Notes: generated from the sequence alone by a model not told the origin. Counted from the first letter of the stretch, positions 24,866 through 34,166 are shown. The stretch is 64,000 nucleotides of DNA from Roseovarius aestuarii (GCA_027214255.1 JAPWHL010000003.1:109054-173053); one strand, 5' to 3'. Program-made: numbers and translations.

Positions 24866-27047
24866 GGCGCAAGCGGCCTGTGCCACTGCTCAATTGGCCG
24901 ATGATATGCCCGGCGCAGCCTTGCCCATGCAGCGCGGCGATCACGTTAAGGCTGTCTTTTTGCGGCACCGACGCAAGCAATCCGCCCGCAGTCTGTGGGT
25001 CATATAGCAGGGCATCGTCGCCCCCTTCGATCGGCGCATCCATGCGGTTCGCGGGCATCAACGTGGATGACACGCCCTCATCTGACAAGGCCCGCGCGCC
25101 CGCGTAGACGGGGATACTATCGCGCCGCAGATCGCAGTTCAGTTTTGATGCCTGACAAATGGATTGGACATGTCCAGCCAACCCAAACCCTGTGACATCC
25201 GTCATCGCATGAGCCATTGGCGCCAGAATGTCCGCCTCGCGGTTTTGCGCCTGCGCCATGATGGCAAGGGCGGCGACAACATCGCGCCCATCGGCCTGCC
25301 CCGCCATGTCCGCTGCTAAAAGAACGCCCGATCCGATGGGGCGTGTCAGGATCAACACATCTCCGGCCTTTGCACTGCCTACCGTCAGCGGCATGGTTTT
25401 GCGGGTGCCAGTTACGGTAAACCCGATGGTCAGCTCGGCACCCATTGTGGTGTGACCGCCAACCAGCTGGGCGCCCGCCGCACCGAGCACCTCGGTTGCG
25501 GCGTTGGTGATTTCCGACAGGGTGCGGGCCTGCAAACCTGCCGACATCTGCGGCAATATGATCGACGCCAGCCCGACTTGCGGCTTTGCGCCCATCGCCC
25601 AGATATCCCCCAAGGCATGTACGGCGGCGATCCGTGTCATCAGCGCGGGGTCGTCAATCATGGCGCGTAGGTGATCTGTACTGATCACCTGAAACCCGCC
25701 GCCGGGCCGTCGCAGTACTGCTGCATCATCGCCCGCGCTGGTGATCACGTCCCCGTCGGGCTGCGCAAGAGTTTGCAGCGCGCCAGACAACACGCCACGC
25801 CCCACCTTTGCACCACATCCGCCACACAGCGGTTTGGCAGCCAATAGGTCTGCAACACCGGTTGCCAGCGCGCCCTGCGGTTTGGCCGCTGTCATCGGGC
25901 GCAGATTGCTCAGCCGGTCCATGAAGGTCCGGTCAATCCGGTCCTTCCAGCGCCACATCAATGACCCCGTCAGGGCCAGTCCGAACTTGTCGGCCGTCGC
26001 AGATTTTCCACCCAACGAAATCAGTTTGAGATAGGTTTTCTGCGGTTTCCAGGCCTTGCGTTTGCCACCGCTTAACGCTGCGCGCAGATTATGATGCAGG
26101 ATTGGGGCGGCGCGTACAGCAAACACGCCTGCCTTGGGGCGGGGGGCGTGAGGCATCATCGCACAGTCGCCAACCGCAAACAGCGTCTCATCGTCAAGAA
26201 CGCCAAGATCAGGCCCGATCCGGATAAACCCGTTTTCTTGCGGCAAATCGGTTTGGGTAATCCAAGGGTGAGCAAAGGCGCCCGCTGCTCCAATGCACAG
26301 TGCGGCATCGACAGGGGGCTGTGCATCCAGAACAACCCGGTCGGCCTGAATTTCGGTGACCTTAGCAGACGTAATGATCTTGATTCCCAGATCGTCCATC
26401 GCCGTCACGATACGGTGGCGTACCTTTGGGCCGACGCCCGAAATGTGTTGCCCGGCCTCGATCACTGTGACACGCGGTGCCGCCCCGGCCGATTTTAACG
26501 CATGGGCCATTGCCATCGCCAGTTCGCATCCGGCAACGCCGCCACCGATGACCGCCACATTCGGGGCAACCTGACCCTCAGCGACCTGTGCCAGAAACCG
26601 GCGCCACCGGGCAGCGTAACGATCCAGCGGCTTGGCCGCGATGGCGTGGTCGTCAAATCCGGATAATTCCATTTTGGCGGTGATGCCAACATCAATGGAT
26701 GCAACATCATAGGCCACGGGCCCGCGCCCTTCTAAGATGACATGGCGGCGCGCTCGATCAAGTCCGGCGGCCTTGTCTATGATCAACCGCGCGCCAGCGT
26801 GGCGGCACAAACGCACCAGATCAATTTCCAGCTCGTCGCGCAGGTAATGTCCGGCGATGTAGCCGGGCAACATACCGGTGTAAGGCGCGGTCGCTCCGGG
26901 GTTGATAACCGTCAGTCGTGCACCGGGCAGCGGACGCATCCCCCAAGCTTTGAGGACCAGGGCATGCGCATGTCCGCCTCCAATCAGGACCAGATCGCGC
27001 GTGTAGGGCACCGTCTTTTGCAAAGGGTTGTCTTTCTGTTTTGCCAA
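24858..27047 (-). CDS. selD: NADH-dehydrogenase-like/selenide water dikinase fusion
   Basis: This 729-residue two-domain protein has an N-terminal FAD/NAD pyridine-nucleotide oxidoreductase domain (residues about 15-370: LVLIGGGHAHALVLKAWG, VAVIGGGVAGCELAMAMA, FAVGDCAMMPH). The C-terminal SelD starts near 390 with the active-site CGGCGAKVGRGVL, where the second Cys and the Lys of CGAK match Cys17/Lys20 of E. coli SelD. It continues with SAGDDAAVL, STDHLRAMIDDP and GGHTTMGAELTIGF. SelD makes selenophosphate from selenide and ATP; the fused oxidoreductase may deliver reduced selenium (inference). The active Cys is encoded as Cys, not Sec. Confidence 0.92.
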   Translation of the reverse strand: MAKQKDNPLQKTVPYTRDLVLIGGGHAHALVLKAWGMRPLPGARLTVINPGATAPYTGMLPGYIAGHYLRDELEIDLVRLCRHAGARLIIDKAAGLDRARRHVILEGRGPVAYDVASIDVGITAKMELSGFDDHAIAAKPLDRYAARWRRFLAQVAEGQVAPNVAVIGGGVAGCELAMAMAHALKSAGAAPRVTVIEAGQHISGVGPKVRHRIVTAMDDLGIKIITSAKVTEIQADRVVLDAQPPVDAALCIGAAGAFAHPWITQTDLPQENGFIRIGPDLGVLDDETLFAVGDCAMMPHAPRPKAGVFAVRAAPILHHNLRAALSGGKRKAWKPQKTYLKLISLGGKSATADKFGLALTGSLMWRWKDRIDRTFMDRLSNLRPMTAAKPQGALATGVADLLAAKPLCGGCGAKVGRGVLSGALQTLAQPDGDVITSAGDDAAVLRRPGGGFQVISTDHLRAMIDDPALMTRIAAVHALGDIWAMGAKPQVGLASIILPQMSAGLQARTLSEITNAATEVLGAAGAQLVGGHTTMGAELTIGFTVTGTRKTMPLTVGSAKAGDVLILTRPIGSGVLLAADMAGQADGRDVVAALAIMAQAQNREADILAPMAHAMTDVTGFGLAGHVQSICQASKLNCDLRRDSIPVYAGARALSDEGVSSTLMPANRMDAPIEGGDDALLYDPQTAGGLLASVPQKDSLNVIAALHGQGCAGHIIGQLSSGTGRLRLI

Positions 27048-27301
27048 TAAAGGGCCGGGGCGTCGGCGGCACAGCTTAAATCAGTAACAGTGCATCGCAA
27101 CCAAACGCCACTGAAAAGCCCGTGATCTTATGGGGCGTTCCTTCCTTGCGGGGAGCAACCGTAGACAACGTCTTGATGCGTGTGCCATAGCTCAACGCCC
27201 GCTGGCAATGGCCGCGAGCGGGCCGATCGCCGTCCATCTTTCCTTCTGGCGCCTAAGGACTTATATCTGCCAAAGTGCAACCAAATTGAGCAGCAGTGCC
27301 C

Positions 27302-28087
27302 ATGAGTACCTTTCCCGAGAGCCCGACGCTCAAGGCGCCTGCGCGCCCGCTCTATTATGTGCTCTCTGCTGGACGCACTGGTACGATGTTTCTGGAAACT
27401 CTGATCCGCCGACATTGTCCACAGGTTCATGTAGAGCACGAACCCCCGCCAAGCCGCAGGTTGATGATGCTTGGAAACCTACGCAATGATTGCCGCCTGC
27501 TCGGCAAGACGACTCGCCGCCTCGCCCGCTCTCATCAAGAGGCCTTCCATGACGGCGAGGGGCAACGTATCGAGGTAAATCCTTTCCTCTGCGCAGTGAC
27601 GGATTTGTTGCCCCATCCCACCCGTCCGTTGCGCATCGTTCATGTGGTTCGCGAACCTGGGGCATGGGCGCAATCGATGACGACCTTTAAGGCATCCTCG
27701 AAATACCGCCATGTGATCGACTATGTGCCGTTCGCCAAGCCCTTTCCTGCGCCGCGGCCTGCCGGTTGGCGCGGGCTTGATCCTTTCGAGAAAAGTTTGC
27801 ATCGCTGGATCTGGTGCAACAGGCGCATCGCCGCGTTGGCGTCCGAGGCCGAGGGATATACATTGGTCCGTAGCGAAGACGTTTTTTCCGGTGATATCAC
27901 CGTAAGAAACGCGGCGCTTACGCGGATTTGCAAGGTGCTGGACCTGCCGATCCGGGCTGAGGCACTGGCAATGGATGAGTTCAGTCAGCGGGTTAACCCG
28001 GCCCCCGATGGGGTGGACCTGCGCGATGTGGCGGTTGAACGGGCGATTTGCGGCCATGCTGCGACTGAATTTGGCTATGATATCTAG
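27302..28087 (+). CDS. Sulfotransferase-family protein
   Basis: The protein is 261 residues from the ATG at 27302; a GTG two codons earlier is possible. Near the N-terminus YYVLSAGRTGTMFLETLI is the PAPS 5'-phosphosulfate-binding loop pattern of bacterial sulfotransferases. Further on, RPLRIVHVVREPGAWAQSM corresponds to the 3'-phosphate-binding strand with the R..S pair. It probably sulfates a surface sugar or lipid. The next gene, a flippase-like membrane protein, overlaps its end by 11 nt. Base composition here is richer in GC than in the neighbouring genes. Confidence 0.78.
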   Translation: MSTFPESPTLKAPARPLYYVLSAGRTGTMFLETLIRRHCPQVHVEHEPPPSRRLMMLGNLRNDCRLLGKTTRRLARSHQEAFHDGEGQRIEVNPFLCAVTDLLPHPTRPLRIVHVVREPGAWAQSMTTFKASSKYRHVIDYVPFAKPFPAPRPAGWRGLDPFEKSLHRWIWCNRRIAALASEAEGYTLVRSEDVFSGDITVRNAALTRICKVLDLPIRAEALAMDEFSQRVNPAPDGVDLRDVAVERAICGHAATEFGYDI

Positions 28088-28955
28088 GCGCAACCTTATC
28101 GCCATCGCCATTAGTCTGGCGTTGTTGGCCTTGATGCTATGGGTCTCTGATATCGACAGTATCGATCTTTCTGTCGTCCGTCCCGTGCTGCTGCTACCCA
28201 CCCTCGCGGCGTATCTGGTTGTTCTGGTTTTGCGCGGCGCGCTGTATCGCCTGTCGGCTGGCTCTGCCGATGCCGGGCTTGGACGCTGGGTGGCGTTGGC
28301 CGGGCGTCACCAGTTCGTCTTCATCCTCGCGCCCTCCGGTGCCGGAGATTTGGCTTTCCCTTTGCTGGCGGGTCGCATGGTCGGGCTTGCCGTCGGCCCT
28401 GCAGTCAGGCTTATCGCCGTCGCGCGGCTGCGCGATGTGTGCGCGGTATTGGGCCTAGGCTGTTCGGGCCTTGCGGCGACTGGACATTTGCCGCTTCTTT
28501 GGGGCGCGGGTGCGTTTGTGTGTTTCACAGCGCTTTACTTTGTGGACGTCACCCTGGGCCTTGCGGGACGGCTGATCCGCCGTTTGCGCAAAACGCCAGT
28601 GCCTGACACTGACGCCTCTGCAATCCGTCTGCCCGCCGCCACTCTCACGTTGGCGCTGTGGCTGGCGGCGTCGCTTGGGGTGGCGGCGGGTTTTGCCGCC
28701 GCAGGGCACCCGCTTTCGTTGTTTGAGGCCTGGATCATGCTGGCAGGCCTCAACGTGGCCGGTGCCTTGGCCCTATCGCTCGCCGGACTCGGCGTCGCCG
28801 AGGCCGGTGCCGCCGGGGTTCTTGTATTTCTTGGGCTTCCATTTGCCGAGGCGGCGACAATTGCCTTGGTGGCCCGTCCGATCCTGCTTTTATGCAACGC
28901 TGCCGCGAGCGGAACGGTCGAAGGCATCTCGCGGATGACTGGCCTCGCACGCTGA
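28077..28955 (+). CDS. Flippase-like integral membrane protein (UPF0104/LPG-synthase TM family)
   Basis: I start it at the ATG at 28077, overlapping the sulfotransferase gene; the longer frame would be buried in that gene. The 292-residue protein is mostly hydrophobic with about eight helices. The family-like motifs are RHQFVFILAPSGAGDLAFPL (about 75-94), AVARLRDVCAVLGLG, and near the end SLAGLGVAEAGAAGVLVFLG. Members of this family move or anchor lipid-linked groups; the substrate here is unknown. The end overlaps the convergent GT2 gene by 66 nt. Confidence 0.72.
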   Translation: MISRRNLIAIAISLALLALMLWVSDIDSIDLSVVRPVLLLPTLAAYLVVLVLRGALYRLSAGSADAGLGRWVALAGRHQFVFILAPSGAGDLAFPLLAGRMVGLAVGPAVRLIAVARLRDVCAVLGLGCSGLAATGHLPLLWGAGAFVCFTALYFVDVTLGLAGRLIRRLRKTPVPDTDASAIRLPAATLTLALWLAASLGVAAGFAAAGHPLSLFEAWIMLAGLNVAGALALSLAGLGVAEAGAAGVLVFLGLPFAEAATIALVARPILLLCNAAASGTVEGISRMTGLAR

Positions 28956-30008
28956 TTGCTCGACACGGGCATCCGTTTCCGGATGACCGTTAGCCGTTGC
29001 CAGCGCCGGGATTGGTTGTGCTCGCAACACACGCACCCGTGCAATATGTTGATGCACGGCGGGACGCTGTGAGGCGCTTACGTCATGGCTGAGAAAGCTC
29101 AACAGCATCTGCACCCCTAGCAGCACCGGAAAGGCACTCAGCATGACTGTTCCCGCCGTCGCGGGAACACCGCTGTGCGCACTTTCCAGCCACTGGCTCA
29201 CGCCGTAGATGCCACCGAAGGCAAACAGCAAGCTTCCCATCAGAAGCATCAATGAAGCAGTGGAGAAACCGCGCAGGAAATAGTTGTAGAACACGCGCGC
29301 GACAAGATTGCGTGCGTGGAGTCCAGGAAACTTGAGCAGTGCATCCAGCTCGCTCAGCCCGCTCTTTTCATCGCCGTAAACCGCTTCCATGGGGACATCG
29401 CTGACCGCCGCACCCACCGTGCCGAGTCGAAACAAAAGGTCGCTTTCGAAAAAGTAGCGCTTGTGCAGCTTGTCCAATGGCAGGATCGCCGCCACGTCGG
29501 CATGGATCGCGGTAAAGCCGTTTGTTGGGTCGAACAAGTGCCATAAGCCCGAGGAAAGCTTGCTCATGAAGGACAGTCCGGCATTTCCGATAAGCCGTAG
29601 CGCAGGCATCTTTTGCACGCTGGAAATATCGAAGAAACGGTTGCCCTTTACGTAATCCGCCTCGCCATTCACGATTGGCTCGATCAGTGCTGGAATCAGC
29701 CTTGGGTCCATCTGTCCGTCGCTATCCAGTTTCACGATCAACTTGGCACCACCTTCGATGGCCGCGCGGTATCCGGTTACCGTGGCAGCACCCACCCCCC
29801 CGTTGACCTCGTGGGTCAGTACGTGCACGCGTGGATTCTTGGCGGCAAGATCGGCCAGTACCTCGGCAAGGTTGTCAGGGCTGGCATCGTTCACGCAGTA
29901 AATCCGTCCGATTCCTTCGGGCACTTCGGCGACAACAGCGCCGATGCTTCTGGCGGCCTTGTAGCAAGGGATCACGACGGCGGTATTGGCGAGCGGTGAA
30001 TTTTGCAT
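28890..30008 (-). CDS. Family 2 glycosyltransferase with membrane C-terminus
   Basis: This 372-residue GT-A enzyme has VVIPCYKAARSIGAVVAEVP (about 11-30), the nucleotide-binding YCVNDASPDNL, the KLDSDGQMDPRLI metal motif (DSD, about 92-94) and LRFGST-like FRLGTVGAAVSDVPMEAVYG. Two transmembrane helices lie at about 248-318, as in dolichyl/undecaprenyl-phosphate sugar transferases. The last 60 residues (after SFLSHDVSAS) are hydrophilic, and the final 20 overlap the convergent flippase gene, so the true C-terminus or an old frameshift should be considered. It follows the GT39-like gene directly and is probably co-transcribed. Confidence 0.83.
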   Translation of the reverse strand: MQNSPLANTAVVIPCYKAARSIGAVVAEVPEGIGRIYCVNDASPDNLAEVLADLAAKNPRVHVLTHEVNGGVGAATVTGYRAAIEGGAKLIVKLDSDGQMDPRLIPALIEPIVNGEADYVKGNRFFDISSVQKMPALRLIGNAGLSFMSKLSSGLWHLFDPTNGFTAIHADVAAILPLDKLHKRYFFESDLLFRLGTVGAAVSDVPMEAVYGDEKSGLSELDALLKFPGLHARNLVARVFYNYFLRGFSTASLMLLMGSLLFAFGGIYGVSQWLESAHSGVPATAGTVMLSAFPVLLGVQMLLSFLSHDVSASQRPAVHQHIARVRVLRAQPIPALATANGHPETDARVEQSACEASHPRDAFDRSARGSVA

Positions 30009-30011
30009 GGG

Positions 30012-31601
30012 TCAGGACTCCTTTGAGAGTTTGAACGCCCGTATTCCCGGGGCACAGGTGTTGATTTCAACATAATTTTCCCAGAGCCGGGCAAAGGCCG
30101 GGTCCTCGGTGTAGAATGCGGTAAAGTCTGTGGGCAGGGTGCCAATGGCATGTCTTCTGGCGCGGTCATCCACGAAAACCAGCGAGGGGTGTCGCCCCAT
30201 GTCTTTTAGCGCAGCAGCCCGTTCGGCGGCCTCTGCCAGCGCAAGAACGCGGGCGGCCTCGGGTTGCAGAGAACTCTCGGCTCTCAGTCGTACGACAGCG
30301 GGCAGGGGTAGGCGGCTATTGGTGGCCGCGACCCAGCGGCGCTGACTGTAATTCGCCACCGGAAAGCCTGGGTAGGGATGTGTCGAGAATGCCATAAAAC
30401 CGCCGTCTGCGGGAACGTGCTGTTGTACCATGTCGACAAGGCAGGCCGTCGTCTTGCCATACGCGCCGCCCGCCATGCGATTGCCAAGCGCTGCTGTGCT
30501 TTGAAGCGTTAGCAGCGCCAGCCCGATCGCAAGGGCACCAGTGGCAGCAAGGCGGAAACGTGACTGGGTTGAATCAAGCGCACTTAGGGCAAGCGATACC
30601 AATGCCAGCGCGATAACGGGATAGACGTGATAGGTATAGCCCTTGGCCTGTGCCAGTGCGGCGACAAGAAAACCAAGGGCAGCCAGCGCAATGACCATCG
30701 CCGCAGGAGCCCGTCCGTTCGTCCAAGCCACAGCCAACGCCGTAAGGCATAGGATAATCGGGAAAGGCTGGCCCAGAATTACCTGCGAAAGTGAGTAGCT
30801 GAATCCCCAGTAAATCTGCGAGATCAGCGGGACCACCTCGGTCAGGTAGGGCCTGGCAAACGCCCAGGTTGCGGCCAGGTAGAACACGCCAGTAAGCACA
30901 ATCGCAGCGCTTTCGAGGCTCAGTACCGGACGCAAGCTGCGGCGGCGTATCGCCACAAAAAGTCCCACCAGAACGGGGAGAGCAAGAAAATGTGGTTTGA
31001 GGCAGATCGCGATGCCCGCCGCCAATCCGGCGGCCAGCGCACCTGCCCGGCTTGGGGCGATGCCCTCAACACGGCGCGCCATAATTAGCAACCACGGCAG
31101 GCAGAGTGCTACGGCTAGGTGTTCGCGCTGGCCGAAGTCGCGGTTGACGCCCAGCGTCAGGATCAAGGCCAGCCCAATCAATAGTCCGACCCGCGCCCGT
31201 GGGTGCATACCGCTGGACGCCAATATCCTGTCACTCGCGGTAAGGCTTGCCGCCAGGACTACCAGCACAACCGCCCGAAACGTGTTGACCGGATCGGCCC
31301 CTAACAAACGCGCTAGCCACGCAATAGGTGCGTTGATCCACCAGATCAATGGCGGGTTCGCCGCAATGATATCGCGCCCGAAAGTACCCCCGTCCAGCAA
31401 CCGCTCGGTGGAGTAGAGCACCCACGCTACGTCGTGGTTAAGATAGGTCATCGACTGGATCAACCCACCGAAAAGTAGCGTGACAAGCACCGCCATTGTC
31501 GCAGCAAAGGGCATCCTTTCGGCATTTCCGCCAATAGGCTGCGCTTGCAATGCATGCCATTTCTTCTGCATTTTTGTGCTCGCTTGGCTTCCAGTCTTCA
31601 T
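30012..31601 (-). CDS. GT39/ArnT-like membrane glycosyltransferase
   Basis: This is a polytopic membrane protein of about 529 residues. I chose the ATG at 31601 with GGAAG upstream; the further upstream start would be TTG. After the first helix there is a loop with NHDVAWVLYSTERLLDGG and FGRDIIAANPPLIWWINAP, the acidic first periplasmic loop pattern of lipid-linked-sugar transferases. Around ten helices follow, then a C-terminal soluble domain from about 415. With the GT2 gene 3 nt downstream it probably makes and transfers a lipid-linked sugar. Confidence 0.72.
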   Translation of the reverse strand: MKTGSQASTKMQKKWHALQAQPIGGNAERMPFAATMAVLVTLLFGGLIQSMTYLNHDVAWVLYSTERLLDGGTFGRDIIAANPPLIWWINAPIAWLARLLGADPVNTFRAVVLVVLAASLTASDRILASSGMHPRARVGLLIGLALILTLGVNRDFGQREHLAVALCLPWLLIMARRVEGIAPSRAGALAAGLAAGIAICLKPHFLALPVLVGLFVAIRRRSLRPVLSLESAAIVLTGVFYLAATWAFARPYLTEVVPLISQIYWGFSYSLSQVILGQPFPIILCLTALAVAWTNGRAPAAMVIALAALGFLVAALAQAKGYTYHVYPVIALALVSLALSALDSTQSRFRLAATGALAIGLALLTLQSTAALGNRMAGGAYGKTTACLVDMVQQHVPADGGFMAFSTHPYPGFPVANYSQRRWVAATNSRLPLPAVVRLRAESSLQPEAARVLALAEAAERAAALKDMGRHPSLVFVDDRARRHAIGTLPTDFTAFYTEDPAFARLWENYVEINTCAPGIRAFKLSKES

Positions 31602-31622
31602 AGCTTCCAATTTGGAGGCCAA

Positions 31623-31982
31623 CTATGGCGAAAATTGGCCGCGCGCTGGCCCATTCTCTGGTGTGTATTCCCGAACGTTTTTTGGTTCGGTCTGGAAGTT
31701 GACCACCGGAGGGCAGGGTTATTGGGACGCCAACGATCTCCGTGCATACTTTAAACCTGCTGGCATGACACCAGTGGAACATGCTAGGCGGGCACCGGAA
31801 GACCAAAACCCGAATAGACCTGACAAAAGCCAGAGGCCTTTTCGGGGAGCTGGTCACTTACAACGCTATTTGTACCAAGATCGCAATCGGGTCAGGGGTG
31901 TGCGGCGATCGCTCCGCACCTCATCCCCTAATTGTCCCGATAACACCCTTACATCGCGAAACTGAAAATTGGAGACCCCATC
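31623..31982. other. Intergenic region between GT39-like gene and MDR gene
   Basis: The gap is about 360 nt. An open frame crosses it on plus (31480-31965) but overlaps the start of the GT39-like gene on the other strand and shows no recognisable domain, so I do not call it. Promoters for both flanking divergent genes must lie here; no operator was recognised. Confidence 0.5.
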
Positions 31983-33095
31983 ATGGCAACCACCGGCAAG
32001 CAACTGTTCACGACACTGGACGCAAACGGAACTTTGACAGTCGCGATCGAGGACGTCACGTTTCCTGATCCGACGGGCAATCAGGTGCTTGTGAAAATGG
32101 AAGCGGCACCGATCAATCCGTCGGACCTCGCTATTCTGGTCGGGGCGGCAGATATGGAAAACGCCAGCTATTCGCAGGGTAAATTCGTCGCCAATATGCC
32201 CGAGCCGTTCAATGCGGGGTCGAAATCGCGCCACGGAGCCAAGCTGCCCGCCGGGAACGAAGGTGCAGGCACGGTTGTTGCCGCCGGCGACAGTGACACG
32301 GCCAAGGCGCTGGTCGGGCAGCGCGTCTCTTGCGTGCCGGGCAATGCCTATAGCCAGTATTGTATCGCAGATGCTGGCATGTGTCTGCCCTTGGGCGATC
32401 ATTCAGCAGAGGATGGCGCGAGCGCCTTCGTCAATCCGATGACCGCATTGGGGTTCACCGAGAATGCCAAGATGGACGGGCAGGATGCGATCCTGCACAC
32501 GGTTGGTGCATCCAATCTGGGCCAGATGCTGACTCGCATTTGCAACGAAGATGGCATTGGCTTGGTCAATATTGTCCGCAAGGACAGTCAGGTCGACTTG
32601 CTGGCAAAGCTGGGGGCCACACATGTCGTCAATTCTTCGGGCGACGATTTCATGCAGCGGTTGATCGCAGCGATCCAAGACACCGGTGCATTCTACGGCT
32701 TTGATCCGATCGGGGGCGGTCAATCGGTCGACACGGCCTTTAAGGCCATGGAGCAGGTTGCAGTGAGCAGGATGACAGAATACTCGCGCTATGGCTCGAA
32801 CCAGCCAAAGCGCATGTTCATCTACGGACGTTTGGACACCGGTGCCACGGTTCTGTCGCCCAGCTACGGCTTTGGCTGGACGCTTTCGGGATGGTTGCTG
32901 TTTCCCTTCCTCCAATCGGCGGGGGCCGAAACCGTCGCCCGCATGCGCAAGCGCGTGCTCGACAATCTCACGACAACCTTCGCCAGCACTTACAAGAAGC
33001 GTGTGAATCTCGAAGAAATGCTGACCAAAGAGGCAGTCACTGATTATCGCGCGATGAAGACCGGCGAAAAATACCTCGTCACGCCTTGGGCATGA
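31983..33095 (+). CDS. Zinc-type/quinone-oxidoreductase-like MDR dehydrogenase
   Basis: This 370-residue medium-chain dehydrogenase/reductase has an N-terminal GroES-like domain (VLVKMEAAPINPSDLAILVG, then LPAGNEGAGTVVAAGDSD) and a Rossmann domain near 160-280 (DAILHTVGASNLGQMLTRIC, then KLGATHVVNSSG). The Cys ligands of the catalytic zinc are not visible, so it is more likely a quinone-oxidoreductase type using NADPH. Start and ribosome site (GGAGA) are clear. The substrate is unknown. Confidence 0.82.
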   Translation: MATTGKQLFTTLDANGTLTVAIEDVTFPDPTGNQVLVKMEAAPINPSDLAILVGAADMENASYSQGKFVANMPEPFNAGSKSRHGAKLPAGNEGAGTVVAAGDSDTAKALVGQRVSCVPGNAYSQYCIADAGMCLPLGDHSAEDGASAFVNPMTALGFTENAKMDGQDAILHTVGASNLGQMLTRICNEDGIGLVNIVRKDSQVDLLAKLGATHVVNSSGDDFMQRLIAAIQDTGAFYGFDPIGGGQSVDTAFKAMEQVAVSRMTEYSRYGSNQPKRMFIYGRLDTGATVLSPSYGFGWTLSGWLLFPFLQSAGAETVARMRKRVLDNLTTTFASTYKKRVNLEEMLTKEAVTDYRAMKTGEKYLVTPWA

Positions 33096-33223
33096 CGGGG
33101 GGAATTCATTGGTTAAACCTTTGGCCGTTTTAGGGTGTCGTAGCGGCGGGGGGGCCGATTGTGCTTGCCGCAGATTTTTGACCATAGTCGGCTTGGCGAA
33201 TGGTAAAACTGTCATCGATTAGG

Positions 33224-33255
33224 GATGTTGGCCCAGATTTCTCTGGGCCAACATC
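33224..33255 (-). terminator. Perfect 13-bp hairpin after the SnoaL-like gene
   Basis: GATGTTGGCCCAG (33224-33236) and CTGGGCCAACATC (33243-33255) pair without mismatch around a 6-nt loop. The stem begins 9 nt after the minus-strand gene's stop at 33265, and 128 nt after the convergent MDR gene, so it can terminate both. There is no T-run on either side. Confidence 0.7.
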
Positions 33256-33264
33256 TCGTCCGAG

Positions 33265-33735
33265 TTATTGACCGGAAAGCTGTTGCAGCGCGCCTGCCCA
33301 GTCTTCGACGTGATAAGTGCGGGCGATGACGCCATCTTCCAACTCGTGGATGTCGATGGTCATGATGTCAAAGCTGCGTCCCTCACCATCAACACCAAAG
33401 AATGGCGCGACAGGTGTGCCCGTTGCACGGCTGCGCACGACAAATGTGTCGCCGTCTTGGTACATGTCTTGGATGGCCCAGTTCAGGTCTGGCATCAGCT
33501 GCGCAAAGCCACCCATCTGACCGAGAAACGCTTCGCGGGTTTTGTTGTTGCCTGAATAGTCGCCCATGCTGGTCCAGTCCTCAGAAGTCGCAGATTGGAA
33601 TGCGGCGACGCGTTCTGCGGAACCCGGATTGCTAAGCAGATCGTAGAACGTTGTCACTGTGGCTTTATCGTCGGCGAATGCACCTGTGGCGAGAGTTGCG
33701 AGGGCGGCGGACGCGAAGAGGGTCTTAAGTGTCAT
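33265..33735 (-). CDS. Secreted SnoaL-like (NTF2-fold) protein
   Basis: This 156-residue protein has a signal peptide (about 1-21, TGAFA-DDK). The mature part begins ATVTTFYDLLSNPGSAERV and contains WAIQDMYQDGDTFVVRSRAT and GRSFDIMTIDIHELEDGVIA, the strand pattern of SnoaL-like cyclase/ester-cyclase folds. Export to the periplasm is unusual for SnoaL enzymes, so it may bind a ligand rather than catalyse. It is followed by a strong hairpin terminator. Confidence 0.75.
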   Translation of the reverse strand: MTLKTLFASAALATLATGAFADDKATVTTFYDLLSNPGSAERVAAFQSATSEDWTSMGDYSGNNKTREAFLGQMGGFAQLMPDLNWAIQDMYQDGDTFVVRSRATGTPVAPFFGVDGEGRSFDIMTIDIHELEDGVIARTYHVEDWAGALQQLSGQ

Positions 33736-33778
33736 GGTATTTTCCTGTTTCTGATGGGGGTTGGTGGTTAGGTTAGGG

Positions 33779-34072
33779 CTAAGTCGTAGCGATCGTTTGC
33801 CAGTCTATTTTTGGATTCTCGCGGAAGGCGAACCGTTCAAGATGGCTGCCGATCACACGGCACGCTTTTGTAAGGTCGCTTTGAGTTTCAGCCGTGACCG
33901 TCAGGTCAAGAACACTGTGGTCGGCAGTCAAATTACACTGGCCGAACGGGAACTTGATCAGACCAGCCTTAGGATCAAACTGCACCTCAATCTTGTGCGA
34001 GAAGTGCTTGCAGAGTTGCTGCAAATACCCGCTGGCCCGTTCGGTTGTGAATTTTGCGTTGCTTCTAAACAT
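33779..34072 (-). CDS. DUF2218 family protein, second copy
   Basis: This 97-residue protein has a strong AGGAGG site before the ATG at 34072. The pattern GYLQQLCKHFSHKIEVQFD near residues 15-33 and the C-terminal SHLERFAFRENPKIDW match the DUF2218 protein at 460-747 over its whole length. No iron gene is adjacent; the neighbours are a LysR regulator (divergent) and a SnoaL-like secreted protein. Its role is unknown. Confidence 0.85.
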   Translation of the reverse strand: MFRSNAKFTTERASGYLQQLCKHFSHKIEVQFDPKAGLIKFPFGQCNLTADHSVLDLTVTAETQSDLTKACRVIGSHLERFAFRENPKIDWQTIATT

Positions 34073-34166
34073 TGCTGCCTCCTGTGTGTTGAAGACAGAA
34101 ATAGACAGAACGCGCCTTTAAGATTATCCCACATATTAAGAAATCATTTTTATAGGAATTAGAAAG

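Noticed and set aside
31480..31965. Plus-strand frame of 161 codons
   Set aside because: Its first part overlaps the start of the GT39-like gene and the rest has no domain; possibly an old remnant, but unsupported.
32403..33215. Minus-strand open frame opposite the MDR gene
   Set aside because: No recognisable motif; the plus-strand gene has all MDR features.
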